64,000 nucleotides of DNA, taken from NCBI RefSeq assembly GCF_035751725.1, contig NZ_CP142104.1, positions 5,518,001 to 5,582,000 on the forward strand. Direction: 5' to 3'. The first letter of the stretch is position 1. The number at the start of each line of letters is the position of its first letter. Under the pieces are notes generated by a model, which was not told the origin of the DNA, made no database searches, and saw only the letters and a program-made list of their open reading frames with translations. Below, in pieces: positions 1 to 8,837 of the stretch. This stretch comes from Pseudomonas frederiksbergensis. Its GTDB lineage: Bacteria > Pseudomonadota > Gammaproteobacteria > Pseudomonadales > Pseudomonadaceae. The translations under genes and the position numbers were made by a program.

Positions 1-214
1 CATCGGCGCCGGGCGCAAGGACAAGGTCCGCCCCGGCGACATCCTCGGCGCCCTGACCGGCGAGGCCGGCATCCCTGGCGCCCAGGTCGGCAAGATTGCG
101 ATCTTCGATTTCCAGGCCTACGTGGCGGTGGAACGCGGCATCGCCAAACAGGCCCTGCAACGCCTGAACGATGGCAAGATCAAGGGCCGGTCGTTGCGGG
201 TGCGGATCCTCTGA
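1..214 (+). CDS. dbpA: ATP-dependent RNA helicase DbpA, C-terminal end (partial)
   Basis: Reading from base 2, an open frame of 70 codons runs in from the left edge and stops at 212-214. It reads IGAGRKDKVRPGDILGALTG and continues to GRSLRVRIL. This matches the RNA-binding domain (DbpA_RBD) at the end of DbpA, the DEAD-box helicase that binds 23S rRNA hairpin 92 during large-subunit assembly. The conserved helicase core lies outside the window, so the call rests on the tail only. A related helicase carrying the same domain, such as CsdA, is less likely because its tail continues further. Confidence 0.8.
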   Translation, partial: IGAGRKDKVRPGDILGALTGEAGIPGAQVGKIAIFDFQAYVAVERGIAKQALQRLNDGKIKGRSLRVRIL

Positions 215-280
215 TTCCAGTTGACTCCCTTGCCACAAAAGCCCCTACCCCGCCGACCATCGAAACTTGAGGACACCGTT

Positions 281-1459
281 TTGCGCTCTACCGAAGTCGT
301 GATCATTGGCGCTGGCGCCGCGGGCTTGATGTGCGCGCTGACCGCTGCCGGACGCGGGCGCCAGGTAATGTTGCTGGACCACGCCAACAAGGCCGGCAAG
401 AAAATTCTCATGTCGGGCGGTGGGCGCTGCAATTTCACCAACATGTACACCGAGCCGGGCAATTTCCTCTCGCAGAACCCACACTTCTGCAAATCCGCCC
501 TGGCCCGCTACACCCAGTGGGATTTCATCGCGCTGGTGGCCAAGCACGGTGTGCCCTATCACGAGAAAAAGCTCGGCCAGCTGTTCTGCGATAACAAGTC
601 CAGCGACATCCTTGGCCTGCTGCTGGAAGAATGCGACCAGGCCGGCGTCAACCTGCACTTGGATACCTCGATCGAGCAGATCGAAAAGACCGAGGGCGGC
701 TATCAATTGCAGACCACCCTTGGGCCCGTCGCCTGCCAGTCCCTGGTGATCGCCACCGGCGGGCTATCGATCCCGACCCTGGGCGCGACCGGTTTCGGCT
801 ATCAAGTAGCGAAGCAGTTCGGCCATCAACTGTTGCCGACCCGCGCCGGGCTGGTGCCGTTCACCATTACCGATCAGCTCAAGGCACTGTGCACCGAGCT
901 GTCGGGTACATCGGTGGATTGCCTGGTGAGCTGCAACGACCAGAGCTTTCGCGAGAACATCCTGTTCACCCATCGCGGCCTGAGCGGCCCGGCGATCCTG
1001 CAGATTTCGTCGTTTTGGGAGCCAGGGGACACGGTGCAGATCAACCTGCTGCCCGACCACGACGTGCCGCAATGGCTGCAACAGCAACAGGCCGAACGCC
1101 CCAACAGTGAGCTGAAGACCCTACTGGGCGAGCTGTTCACAAAGAAAATGGCCAACCTGCTGGCAGACACCTGGTTCGCCTCCAAACCGATGAAGCAGTA
1201 TACCCACGCGGAACTGGCGGACATCGCCGAGAAGCTGGCGAGCTGGAACGTGGTTCCGGCCGGCACCGAAGGCTACCGCACCGCCGAAGTCACCCTTGGC
1301 GGCGTCGACACCCGTGAAGTGTCGTCCAAGACCATGGAGTCGCTGAAAAGCCCGGGGCTGTATTTCATTGGCGAGGTGCTGGACGTCACCGGGCACCTCG
1401 GCGGGTTCAATTTCCAATGGGCCTGGGCTTCGGGGTATGCGGCGGCGCAGTACGTCTGA
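281..1459 (+). CDS. YhiN/HI0933-family FAD-dependent oxidoreductase
   Basis: Predicted cytosolic flavoprotein of about 392 residues. The N-terminus carries the dinucleotide-binding signature VVIIGAGAAGLMCALTAAGRG, and the family motif KILMSGGGRCNFTN follows about 45 residues later. The C-terminus has GGVDTREVSSKTMESLKSPGLYFIGEVLDVTGHLGGFNFQWAWASG broken over the FAD-binding region, also typical of HI0933-like proteins. The substrate is not known for the family. I chose the TTG at 281 because GAGGA at 269-273 is well spaced before it and the mature Rossmann fold begins right after. An in-frame TTG at 221 would add 20 residues unlike the family. It lies 66 bp after dbpA. Confidence 0.85.
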   Translation: MRSTEVVIIGAGAAGLMCALTAAGRGRQVMLLDHANKAGKKILMSGGGRCNFTNMYTEPGNFLSQNPHFCKSALARYTQWDFIALVAKHGVPYHEKKLGQLFCDNKSSDILGLLLEECDQAGVNLHLDTSIEQIEKTEGGYQLQTTLGPVACQSLVIATGGLSIPTLGATGFGYQVAKQFGHQLLPTRAGLVPFTITDQLKALCTELSGTSVDCLVSCNDQSFRENILFTHRGLSGPAILQISSFWEPGDTVQINLLPDHDVPQWLQQQQAERPNSELKTLLGELFTKKMANLLADTWFASKPMKQYTHAELADIAEKLASWNVVPAGTEGYRTAEVTLGGVDTREVSSKTMESLKSPGLYFIGEVLDVTGHLGGFNFQWAWASGYAAAQYV

Positions 1460-1485
1460 TTCCCCATGTTGAGCCTGCTTCTGAG

Positions 1486-1611
1486 GCGAGCGAGCTTGCT
1501 TTCGCTCGACTGCGCAGTAATCGCAGAACAGGCACCACACTCTGTCTGAATAGACACAGCTCATAAGGAAGGGGCTGCTTCAGCCCAGCGGGAGCAAGCT
1601 CCCACGCCACA
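1486..1611. repeat. REP-type inverted pair
   Basis: Intergenic DNA between the flavoprotein and YccS genes holds GCGAGCGAGCTTGCTTTCGC (1486-1505) and AGCGGGAGCAAGCTCCCACG (1587-1606), facing each other. A small hairpin GGGCTG-CTT-CAGCCC sits at 1572-1586. These match the Pseudomonas REP consensus seen many times in this window. Confidence 0.6.
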
Positions 1612-1732
1612 GGGTAGAGGTGTGTCCTTCGCATGCCGGAACACTTTTTGCTGCCAGATGTGATCGCCGCCATTGCATCGGCGTCCTTACTGCCTCAACT
1701 TAGCGTCATTGCCCGTCAGGCCCTTGCACTTC

Positions 1733-3916
1733 ATGTCATCGACCTCGTTTAGCCAATCACTGCGTCGCCTTTGGGCGTTGGACAAGTTCAGTTATAGCGT
1801 GCGGGTGTTCATCGCCCTGACCGGCAGCATGGGCCTGTGCTGGTACCTGGATGAGATGGCGCTGCTGATTCCCCTGTTCCTGGGCATTATCGCCAGCGCC
1901 TTGGCCGAGACCGACGACAGTTGGCAGGGCCGTCTCAATGCGCTGGCGGTGACATTAGTGTGCTTCAGCGTTGCCGCGCTGTCGGTGGAATTACTGTTTC
2001 CCTACCCGATCCTGTTCATTGTCGCCCTGGCGTTGGCGGCATTTGGCCTGACCATGCTCGGCGCGCTGGGTGAGCGTTATGGGGCGATTGCCTCGGCGAC
2101 CCTGATTCTCTCGGTCTACACCATGATCGGCGTGGACCAGCGCGGTGGCGCGGTCACCGATTTCTGGCATGAACCCTTGCTCCTGGTGGCGGGCGCCGCC
2201 TGGTACGGCCTCCTCTCGGTGCTGTGGCAAGCGCTGTTTTCCAACCAGCCCGTGCAGCAGAGCCTGGCGCGCCTTTTCCGTGAGCTGGGGCGCTACCTGA
2301 AGCTCAAGTCATTGCTGCTCGAACCGGTCCGCCAGCTGGACATCGAAGCGCGACGCCTGGAGCTGGCCCAGCAGAACGGCCGGGTGGTCGCCGCACTCAA
2401 CAGTGCGAAGGAAATCATCCTGCACCGCGTTGGCAATGGCCGGCCGGGTTCGAAAGTCAGCCGCTACCTGAAACTCTATTTTCTCGCGCAAGACATCCAT
2501 GAACGCGCGAGCTCTTCCCATTACCCCTATAACGCGCTGGCCGAAGCCTTCTTCCACAGCGATGTGCTGTTCCGCTGCCAGCGCCTGCTGCGCCAACAGG
2601 GCAAGGCCTGCCAGGCACTGGCCGAGTCGATCCAACTACGCCAACCGTTCGTGTACGACGACAGCTTCGCCGATGCCCTGAACGATCTGCATGCGTCCCT
2701 TGAACACCTGCGCATCCAGAGCAACCCGGCCTGGCGCGGGTTGCTGCGCTCGTTGCGGGCGCTGTCGGTGAACCTGGGCACGATGGACCGCCTGCTCAGC
2801 GACGCAAGCAACCCCGACGCCCTGGCCGATGCTACCGATAGCAGCCTGCTGGACCGTTCTCCGCGCAACCTCAAGGACGTCTGGCTACGCCTGCGCACAC
2901 AACTCACCCCCACTTCGCTGTTGTTTCGCCATGCCCTGCGCCTGCCGCTGGCGCTGAGCGTCGGCTACGCCATGGTGCACTTGATCCACCCTTCCCAGGG
3001 CTACTGGATCATCCTCACCACATTGTTCGTCTGCCAACCCAACTACGGCGCCACCCGACGCAAGCTCGGCCAGCGGATCATCGGCACCGCCATCGGCCTG
3101 ACGGTGGCCTGGGCACTGTTCGACCTGTTTCCCAACCCGCTGGTGCAATCGTGCTTCGCCATCGTCGCCGGCGTCATCTTCTTTACCAACCGCACCACCC
3201 GCTACACCCTCGCGACTGCCGCGATCACGATCATGGTGCTGTTCTGTTTCAACCAGGTGGGCGACGGCTACGGACTGCTGTTGCCACGGCTGTTCGATAC
3301 CTTGCTGGGCAGCCTGATTGCCGGGCTGGCGGTGTTCCTGTTCCTGCCTGACTGGCAAGGTCGGCGGCTGAACAAAGTGCTGGCCAACACCCTGACCTGC
3401 AACAGCATCTATTTGCGGCAGATCATGCAGCAATACGCGGCAGGGAAAAGCGATGACCTGGCCTATCGCCTGGCCCGGCGCAACGCCCATAACGCCGACG
3501 CGGCGCTGTCCACCACGTTGGCGAACATGCTGATGGAGCCTGGCCATTTCCGTAAGGAAGCCGATGTCGGGTTCCGCTTCCTGGTGCTCTCCCATACCCT
3601 GCTCAGCTACCTGTCGGGCTTGGGCGCCCACCGGGGCACTGAGCTACCGACTGAGGTGCGCGAGTACCTGATCGACGGCGCGGGCGTAAAACTGGCGGCC
3701 AGCATCGATGAAATCGCCCAGGGGCTGGCGAGCAAACAGCCGATCGCCATCCAGAGTGACGAAGAAGAAGCCCTCGCCAGCAAGCTTGAGCAAATGCCCG
3801 ATGAAATCGACGAAGGCCAGCGGCTGGTGCAGACGCAACTGGCATTGATCTGCCGCCAGTTGGGGCCGTTGCGCACCTTGGCGGCGCATCTGATCAAGGA
3901 CACCAGTGGGGCTTGA
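1733..3916 (+). CDS. yccS: YccS-family inner membrane protein
   Basis: 727 residues, close to E. coli YccS. Two hydrophobic blocks are separated by a long soluble part. The first block (about residues 20-145) contains several membrane helices such as IPLFLGIIASALAET. The second (about 395-540) has VGYAMVHLIHPSQGYWIILT and CQPNYGATRRKLGQRIIGTA, the signature of the FUSC/YccS aromatic-acid-exporter-like superfamily. The role is unproven; family members are proposed to be efflux proteins. The ATG at 1733 is preferred to a TTG at 1673, because the added residues do not resemble the family. No strong ribosome-binding site is visible. Confidence 0.8.
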   Translation: MSSTSFSQSLRRLWALDKFSYSVRVFIALTGSMGLCWYLDEMALLIPLFLGIIASALAETDDSWQGRLNALAVTLVCFSVAALSVELLFPYPILFIVALALAAFGLTMLGALGERYGAIASATLILSVYTMIGVDQRGGAVTDFWHEPLLLVAGAAWYGLLSVLWQALFSNQPVQQSLARLFRELGRYLKLKSLLLEPVRQLDIEARRLELAQQNGRVVAALNSAKEIILHRVGNGRPGSKVSRYLKLYFLAQDIHERASSSHYPYNALAEAFFHSDVLFRCQRLLRQQGKACQALAESIQLRQPFVYDDSFADALNDLHASLEHLRIQSNPAWRGLLRSLRALSVNLGTMDRLLSDASNPDALADATDSSLLDRSPRNLKDVWLRLRTQLTPTSLLFRHALRLPLALSVGYAMVHLIHPSQGYWIILTTLFVCQPNYGATRRKLGQRIIGTAIGLTVAWALFDLFPNPLVQSCFAIVAGVIFFTNRTTRYTLATAAITIMVLFCFNQVGDGYGLLLPRLFDTLLGSLIAGLAVFLFLPDWQGRRLNKVLANTLTCNSIYLRQIMQQYAAGKSDDLAYRLARRNAHNADAALSTTLANMLMEPGHFRKEADVGFRFLVLSHTLLSYLSGLGAHRGTELPTEVREYLIDGAGVKLAASIDEIAQGLASKQPIAIQSDEEEALASKLEQMPDEIDEGQRLVQTQLALICRQLGPLRTLAAHLIKDTSGA

Positions 3917-3938
3917 GCGTTGCGACGGCCAAACCGGC

Positions 3939-3967
3939 CCCTTCGCCTGTAGGCTCGCGAAGGGCTA
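3939..3967. terminator. Hairpin between convergent genes
   Basis: CCCTTCGC and GCGAAGGG form 8-bp arms around a short loop between the ends of yccS and the minus-strand binding-protein gene. There is no T-run, so it may be a REP half-site or a weak bidirectional terminator. Confidence 0.4.
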
Positions 3968-3984
3968 TCAGCCACGCTGCGGTC

Positions 3985-4722
3985 TCACATCCCATGCGCC
4001 TTCAATAGCCGCTGATAACTCCCATCGGCCTTCATCGCCGCGATCTCGCGATCAAAGCCGGCCACGATCTGCTCATGCTCGGGGTTCTTCAGGCTGACCA
4101 GGATGTGCAGGCTGTTTTCGCTCAACGGCTTGGGCAGGAACTCCACGGCATTGCGCACCTTGGGGGACTCATGGGCCAGGTAGTAACGGGCGACGTACTC
4201 ATCCTCCAGGGTCAGCTTCACCCGGTCGGCGGCCAGCATGCGCACGGCCATCGCGAAATTATGCACAGGGACCTTCTGCATCTGCGCATCCTCATCGAAC
4301 GCCTTGGCGTAGGCGTAGCCGCGCACCACGGCGATGGGGTAGGCGTACAGCTGCTGGAGATTGTCGAACTCGATGGCCGCGTCCTTGCGCTTGATGAAGC
4401 GCACGCGATTGACGAGGTACTCTGCGGAAAACTGACCGATATGGGTGCGGTCTTCGGCGTACCAGGCATTGATCAGCACGTCATAGCGCCCTTCGCCGAT
4501 ACCCAGCATCGCCCGGGCCCAGGGCACCTGCTCGAAGTCGCTGGCATAACCGGCCCGCGCCAGCGCAGTGGTGACGATGTCGGTGGCCAAGCCGCCATTG
4601 ACCAGCGTCGAATCGGTGAAAGGTGGCCAGGCATCCGCGACCAGACGCAATTTCTGCGCGCAAGCGTGGTGGCTCAGCAACAGCAATCCGACCAAAGCAA
4701 GAGCTCGATGCAATCGCGGCAT
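3985..4722 (-). CDS. Periplasmic solute-binding protein, family 3
   Basis: About 245 residues with a signal peptide (MPRLHRALALVGLLLLSHHACA, cut before QKLRLV) and the two-lobe fold of amino-acid-type binding proteins: KLRLVADAWPPFTD at the start, NGGLATDIVTTALARAGY, and GIGEGRYDVLINAW. No permease or ATPase gene is adjacent, so it is an orphan. It may serve a distant ABC transporter or a sensor. The ligand cannot be told. The start at 4722 has AAGG about nine bases upstream; an ATG at 4731 is also possible. Confidence 0.75.
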   Translation of the reverse strand: MPRLHRALALVGLLLLSHHACAQKLRLVADAWPPFTDSTLVNGGLATDIVTTALARAGYASDFEQVPWARAMLGIGEGRYDVLINAWYAEDRTHIGQFSAEYLVNRVRFIKRKDAAIEFDNLQQLYAYPIAVVRGYAYAKAFDEDAQMQKVPVHNFAMAVRMLAADRVKLTLEDEYVARYYLAHESPKVRNAVEFLPKPLSENSLHILVSLKNPEHEQIVAGFDREIAAMKADGSYQRLLKAHGM

Positions 4723-4982
4723 GCCAAACATCCTTGACGGGTTCAAAGCCCGGTTTGTTTTTAGCCGAAACCCAAGGATGTCCTGGGACATCCGGTCCTA
4801 ACGTTAGCTCATCGAAACCGTTGCGCAGTGCTGAAATCAAGATTACACAAAGAAGACAGGGCCGCGACACATCCATGATGGCATTTTGGCCTTTGTCGCA
4901 GATTTTTCGTCTAACCCCGCAAGAGACTTCCGACGCAAGGGCGCCTAATATCGGCATCAGGTTCTCAAGGAAATTCAAAAAA

Positions 4983-5435
4983 ATGGACATCGACTGGGTC
5001 TGCAAACATCACAACGACCTGAACAAGGAACAGCTGTACGCCATCCTCAAGTTGCGCGCCGAGGTCTTCGTGGTGGAACAGAACTGCGCCTACCAGGATG
5101 TCGACGGGCTGGACCTGGAAGGCGACACCTGCCACCTGATGGCTTGGCGGGACAATCGCCTGATTGCCTACCTGCGCTTGCTCGATCCACATTCGCAAAA
5201 CAGCGACGTCGTCATCGGCCGGGTGGTCATCGCGCCAGAAGCGCGCGGCCAAGGGCTGGGGCATATGCTGATGGAGCACGCCCTCCAGCAAGCGGAAAAG
5301 CACTGGCCGGGGACGTCGATCTCATTATCGGCCCAGGCGCATCTGCAGGGGTATTACGGGCGGTATGGGTTTGAGGTGGTGGGGGTGGAATATCTGGAGG
5401 ATGGGATTCCACATATAGGCATGCATCGTCCCTGA
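4983..5435 (+). CDS. elaA: ElaA-like GNAT acetyltransferase
   Basis: 150 residues, the normal ElaA length. The start MDIDWVCKHHNDLNKEQLYA and LKLRAEVFVVEQNCAYQDVD match ElaA. The acetyl-CoA loop is V(V)IAPEARGQGLGHMLM, with the R/Q-x-x-G-x-G/A pattern at about residues 83-88. It is predicted to be a cytosolic N-acetyltransferase of unknown substrate. The ATG at 4983 follows AAGGAAATTC. It is transcribed away from the binding-protein gene across a 260-bp gap in which I assign no promoter. Confidence 0.85.
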   Translation: MDIDWVCKHHNDLNKEQLYAILKLRAEVFVVEQNCAYQDVDGLDLEGDTCHLMAWRDNRLIAYLRLLDPHSQNSDVVIGRVVIAPEARGQGLGHMLMEHALQQAEKHWPGTSISLSAQAHLQGYYGRYGFEVVGVEYLEDGIPHIGMHRP

Positions 5436-5442
5436 GGTCCGC

Positions 5443-5470
5443 TTCGCGAGGGAGCCCGCTCCCACAGGAG
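5443..5470. repeat. REP element
   Basis: TTCGCGAGGGAGCCCGCTCC, followed by CACAGG, lies just after elaA. It is a single REP unit of the type repeated through the window. Confidence 0.55.
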
Positions 5471-5543
5471 TACGCATTTCAAATGTGGGGGCCTGCTCCG
5501 GGCGGCGATCCGACGAAGGCGCCAGGCGAGCCATTCTCAACAT

Positions 5544-5840
5544 TCAGGGATAACCAAGCACCGTCTTGATCGGCTCCAGGTTCTGCTCGATCCATCCCCG
5601 ATCGATCGCCCCCCAATCACGAATCCGATACTGCCCGGCATGGTTGCGCGCGCCTTTCTCTTGCTCGAATTCACAAATGATGTCCAGGTCCGCCAACGCC
5701 GCAACAGTGTCCTGGGCCGTACGCCGGGGCATGCCGGTGGCTTCGGTAAGGGCCGGGATGTTGCTGGCCAGACCGCTGTCGATCAGGTAAGCCACATACA
5801 GGCGGCGATAAAAGCTGCTCTTGGTTTTGCTGACGTCCAT
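5544..5840 (-). CDS. Winged helix-turn-helix protein
   Basis: 98 residues. After MDVSKTKSSFYRRLYVAYLI, the stretch SNIPALTEATGMPRRTAQDTVAALADLDI reads as a helix-turn-helix with recognition helix, followed by a wing (CEFEQEKG...GQYRIRDWG). It is probably a small DNA-binding regulator. Its ATG is 4 bp after the stop of the upstream zinc peptidase gene, so the two are cotranscribed and may work together. The regulon is unknown. Confidence 0.7.
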   Translation of the reverse strand: MDVSKTKSSFYRRLYVAYLIDSGLASNIPALTEATGMPRRTAQDTVAALADLDIICEFEQEKGARNHAGQYRIRDWGAIDRGWIEQNLEPIKTVLGYP

Positions 5841-5844
5841 CCGC

Positions 5845-6348
5845 TCATTCCTCGTCTTGTTGCAGGTCTCGCCAGGTCAGGTACACCCGCAGGTCGAATT
5901 CCAACTGGTGATAGCCCGGCAGCATGTGTTCGCAGAGTTTATAGAACGCCTTGTTGTGGTCCGACTCCTTGAAGTGGGCCAGTTCGTGCACCACGATCAT
6001 CTTCAGGAACTCGGGCGCCGCGTCCTTGAACAACGAGGCAATGCGGATTTCCTTCTTGGCCTTGAGCTTGCCGCCCTGCACCCGCGACACCGCCGTGTGC
6101 AGGCCGAGTGCGCGGTGGGTCAGGTCGAGACGGTTGTCGAACAGCACCTTGTCGATCGCCGGTGCGTTTCGCAGGTATTGCTGCTTGAGATCCAGCGCAT
6201 AACCGTACAATGCCTTGTCGCTCTGGATGGGGTGGCGACCGGGATAACGCTGGTGCAGGTAATCGCCCAGCCGATCCTGGGCAATCAATTGCTCCACCTG
6301 GGCTTGCAGCGCGGCGGGATAGGCCTGGAGGTACTTGAGCGGGGTCAT
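5845..6348 (-). CDS. YgjP-like zinc metallopeptidase
   Basis: About 167 residues. The active-site motif HELAH (in IVVHELAHFKESDHNKAFY) supplies two zinc ligands and the catalytic Glu, and the following DHNKAFY holds the likely third ligand. The upstream RYLRNAP and KAKKEIRIASLFKDAAPEFLKMIVV segments are typical of the YgjP/DUF45 group. It is predicted to be cytosolic. I chose MTPLKYLQAYP at 6348, where the family similarity begins, over the ATG at 6363. It is the first gene of a two-gene unit with the winged-helix gene. Confidence 0.75.
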   Translation of the reverse strand: MTPLKYLQAYPAALQAQVEQLIAQDRLGDYLHQRYPGRHPIQSDKALYGYALDLKQQYLRNAPAIDKVLFDNRLDLTHRALGLHTAVSRVQGGKLKAKKEIRIASLFKDAAPEFLKMIVVHELAHFKESDHNKAFYKLCEHMLPGYHQLEFDLRVYLTWRDLQQDEE

Positions 6349-6390
6349 CGGGCGCCAACACAATCACGAAAGGCCGCCAGTGTAGCGAAT

Positions 6391-8514
6391 TCAGGCCTGT
6401 ATCGCGCTCCAGTCGAATGGACGGGCAAACGCATCGGTATCCTCGGCCATCAAGGGCCTCGCCACTAAAAAGCCCTGAACATATTCACAACCGTGATTCT
6501 TGAGCCACTGGTATTGCGCCGCTGTTTCAACCCCCTCGGCGATGACTCTCAAGCCCAACTGCCCGCATAGATCGATGACCGAGGCGGCCAACGCGGCATC
6601 CCGTGGCGAGTCCGGCAAGCGTGCGATCAAATGCCGGTCGAGCTTGAGCGTATCGATCTCGAGGTCTCGCAGATGCGCCAGCGAGCAAGGGCCCGAGCCA
6701 AAATCGTCCAACGCCACCCGCACCCCGAGGTGACGCAGCAGCCGCAACTGTTTGTGCGTCTCGTCAGGGTTGCGCATCAGCGCATCTTCAGTCACCTCGA
6801 CTTCCAGTTGCCGGGGCTTCAACGCATGGCGCTCCAGGACCTGGCGCAATTCGGTGACCAGGTTGGGCATGCCGAACTGGGTGCTGCTCAAGCTCACGCC
6901 CAAGACCAGATCATCCGCGAATACGCGTTCCCAGACTTTACGCTGGGCCGCGCTGCGATGATAAATCCAGCTACCCAGCCGGCTGATCAACCGCACCTCT
7001 TCCAGCAACGGCAGGAACAAGCCCGGCGGCACATCGCCGACGCTCGGATGCTGCCAGCGCAACAGCGCCTCGAAGCCGCGGGTGCGTCCATCGCGGATGC
7101 TCACCTGCGGCTGGTAGACCATATTGAAGTCGCGGTTCTCGATAGCCGAACGCACGCTCTCTTCCAGCATCAGGCGTGAACGGGCCCGACCGTTCATTTC
7201 GTGGTCGTAGAAACGATACTGCTGGCGACCGGCGCGCTTGGCTTCGTACATGGCAATGTCGGAGGCGCGCAGCAAACCGTCGAGGTTGGACCCGCAGTCC
7301 GGATAGGTCGCGATACCAATGCTGGCCCCCAGCGCCACGTCCATGCCGTCGATCTGCTGGCAGACCGAAACCCGCTCGATGAGCTTTTCGGCGATTTTCG
7401 CCGCCTGTTCGGGCAGTTCCAGATCCAACAGCGCCGTGAATTCATCACCGCCGAGCCGCGCCAGGATGTCGAACGGACGCAGGCACGCCTTCAGCTGTTC
7501 CGAGACCCAGCGCAGCACTCGGTCACCGGCATCATGGCCCAAGGAATCATTGACCCGCTTGAAACCATCGAGGTCCAGGTACAACAACACCCAGTTGCTT
7601 TCCAGACGCTCGCTGCGCATCAGCAGGTTTTCGGCCGTCTGATAGAACCCGCGACGATTAAGCAGGCCGGTGAGGGGATCCGTGACGGCCTGGAACTCGA
7701 GCTGCTGGTGCAGGTGGCGTACCACAGACATGTCCTGGAGCGTGACAACCATGGCCTTCTGTTCCATCGGCAGCGGCGCGCAGGACAAGGCCACCGACAC
7801 CTGCTGGCCAGGCGCGGTGCGCAAGACGGCATCGTGCAGCCGCCAGGTTTCGCCACGCCGATAGGCGGTATGGATCGCGGAATCAAGCCATTCCGGGATA
7901 TGAGGCTTCTGCAGGAAATCGAGGAACGCCATGCCTTGCAATCGCTCGGCGGTGGCGTTGAGCAAGCGGCAGGTGGAAGGGTTGGCGAAACGGATACACC
8001 CGCTCTCGTCCACTACCAGGATTCCTTCGGCGGCGTTATCCAGCACCGAGGCGTTGAAGGCACGGGCGGCCTCCAAATCCTGACTCAGACGCTGCAAGGC
8101 CCGACGATTGCGCTGATGCTCCAGCAGGGCGTGCACCTTGGGCTTGAGGATCTGCGGGTCGAATGGCTTGAACAGGTAGTCCACCGCGCCACTGGCGTAG
8201 CCCTTGATCACCGCATCCTGGGATTGTTCATTGGCCGTCAGGAAGATGATCGGCGTGAGCCGCGTGCGCTGGCTGCCGCGCATCAGGCGCGCCACTTCGA
8301 AGCCGTCCATGTCCGGCATCTGCACATCCAGCAGCACCAGGTCGATATCGTGTTCGAGCAGCAGGTTAAGGGCCTCCACACCCGAGGACGCGGTCATCAC
8401 CTGCCAATCCTGACGCTGCAATAACGCTCGCATGCTGAGCAGGTTTTCAGGGTAGTCATCGACAATCAAAAGGACAGAGCTGTCTTCGCCAAACGGGGGT
8501 TGCGCGCATTCCAT
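6391..8514 (-). CDS. Response regulator with PAS, GGDEF and EAL domains
   Basis: 707 residues. Order: receiver (about 14-130, phospho-acceptor D63 in LVLLDVQMPDMDG), PAS (about 150-265), GGDEF (G355-F359 in RLGGDEFTALL, with an intact inhibitory site RPFD five residues before it), then EAL (E482 in GFEALLRWQHP). The EAL part keeps DDFGSG and AEGVET, but the usual EL/VTE(N/S) metal-ligand motif reads EVEVTED. It probably makes or breaks cyclic di-GMP in response to a partner kinase, but no kinase is adjacent. The ATG at 8514 is preceded by AGAGAAGCAGC. Confidence 0.9.
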   Translation of the reverse strand: MECAQPPFGEDSSVLLIVDDYPENLLSMRALLQRQDWQVMTASSGVEALNLLLEHDIDLVLLDVQMPDMDGFEVARLMRGSQRTRLTPIIFLTANEQSQDAVIKGYASGAVDYLFKPFDPQILKPKVHALLEHQRNRRALQRLSQDLEAARAFNASVLDNAAEGILVVDESGCIRFANPSTCRLLNATAERLQGMAFLDFLQKPHIPEWLDSAIHTAYRRGETWRLHDAVLRTAPGQQVSVALSCAPLPMEQKAMVVTLQDMSVVRHLHQQLEFQAVTDPLTGLLNRRGFYQTAENLLMRSERLESNWVLLYLDLDGFKRVNDSLGHDAGDRVLRWVSEQLKACLRPFDILARLGGDEFTALLDLELPEQAAKIAEKLIERVSVCQQIDGMDVALGASIGIATYPDCGSNLDGLLRASDIAMYEAKRAGRQQYRFYDHEMNGRARSRLMLEESVRSAIENRDFNMVYQPQVSIRDGRTRGFEALLRWQHPSVGDVPPGLFLPLLEEVRLISRLGSWIYHRSAAQRKVWERVFADDLVLGVSLSSTQFGMPNLVTELRQVLERHALKPRQLEVEVTEDALMRNPDETHKQLRLLRHLGVRVALDDFGSGPCSLAHLRDLEIDTLKLDRHLIARLPDSPRDAALAASVIDLCGQLGLRVIAEGVETAAQYQWLKNHGCEYVQGFLVARPLMAEDTDAFARPFDWSAIQA

Positions 8515-8837
8515 GCTGCTTCTCTTATCGGGGCGCCATGTCCGTCTTGCTCGCAAGACGGACAACATACAGTGATCTCACTCTAGACCGGGATTTTGAA
8601 AAGCAGTAGGTGTCATCGCGCCATCATCCAGACAAAGCCCGAAATAGCCGACTAACGGTCACCCCTCTCAGGCACAAAAGCTGCAACGACACCGCTGACA
8701 GTCAATTGACGTCAAACAATCGCCGAGCGGTCAACAAGAAAAGCCCCTATCCAGCGTTTCGACACGCTTCAAAAGGGCGGTTTAAAGCCTCCCGACGCGG
8801 CGTACACCTTTTACATCCGATACGTAGGAACCTGGAC
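8515..8837. promoter_or_regulatory. Upstream region of first PL7 gene, conserved block
   Basis: This intergenic stretch holds three short blocks shared, in order and spacing, with the region before the second PL7 gene: CGACTAACGGTC at 8649-8660, GGCACAAAA at 8671-8679, and TTAAAGCCTCC at 8782-8792. The distances to the ATG are 189, 167 and 56 bases. The likely function is a promoter and 5' leader. No clear sigma-70 or AlgU-type promoter was recognised. Confidence 0.55.

Noticed and set aside
7201..8424. 407-codon plus-strand frame opposite the REC-PAS-GGDEF-EAL gene
   Set aside because: The minus strand encodes four intact domains; the plus frame is rich in His/Gln/Val typical of antisense reading.
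8610..8837. N-terminal extension of the first PL7 protein back to 8610
   Set aside because: The extension is not shared with copy 2, has no signal peptide, and the proteins match exactly from the internal ATG.
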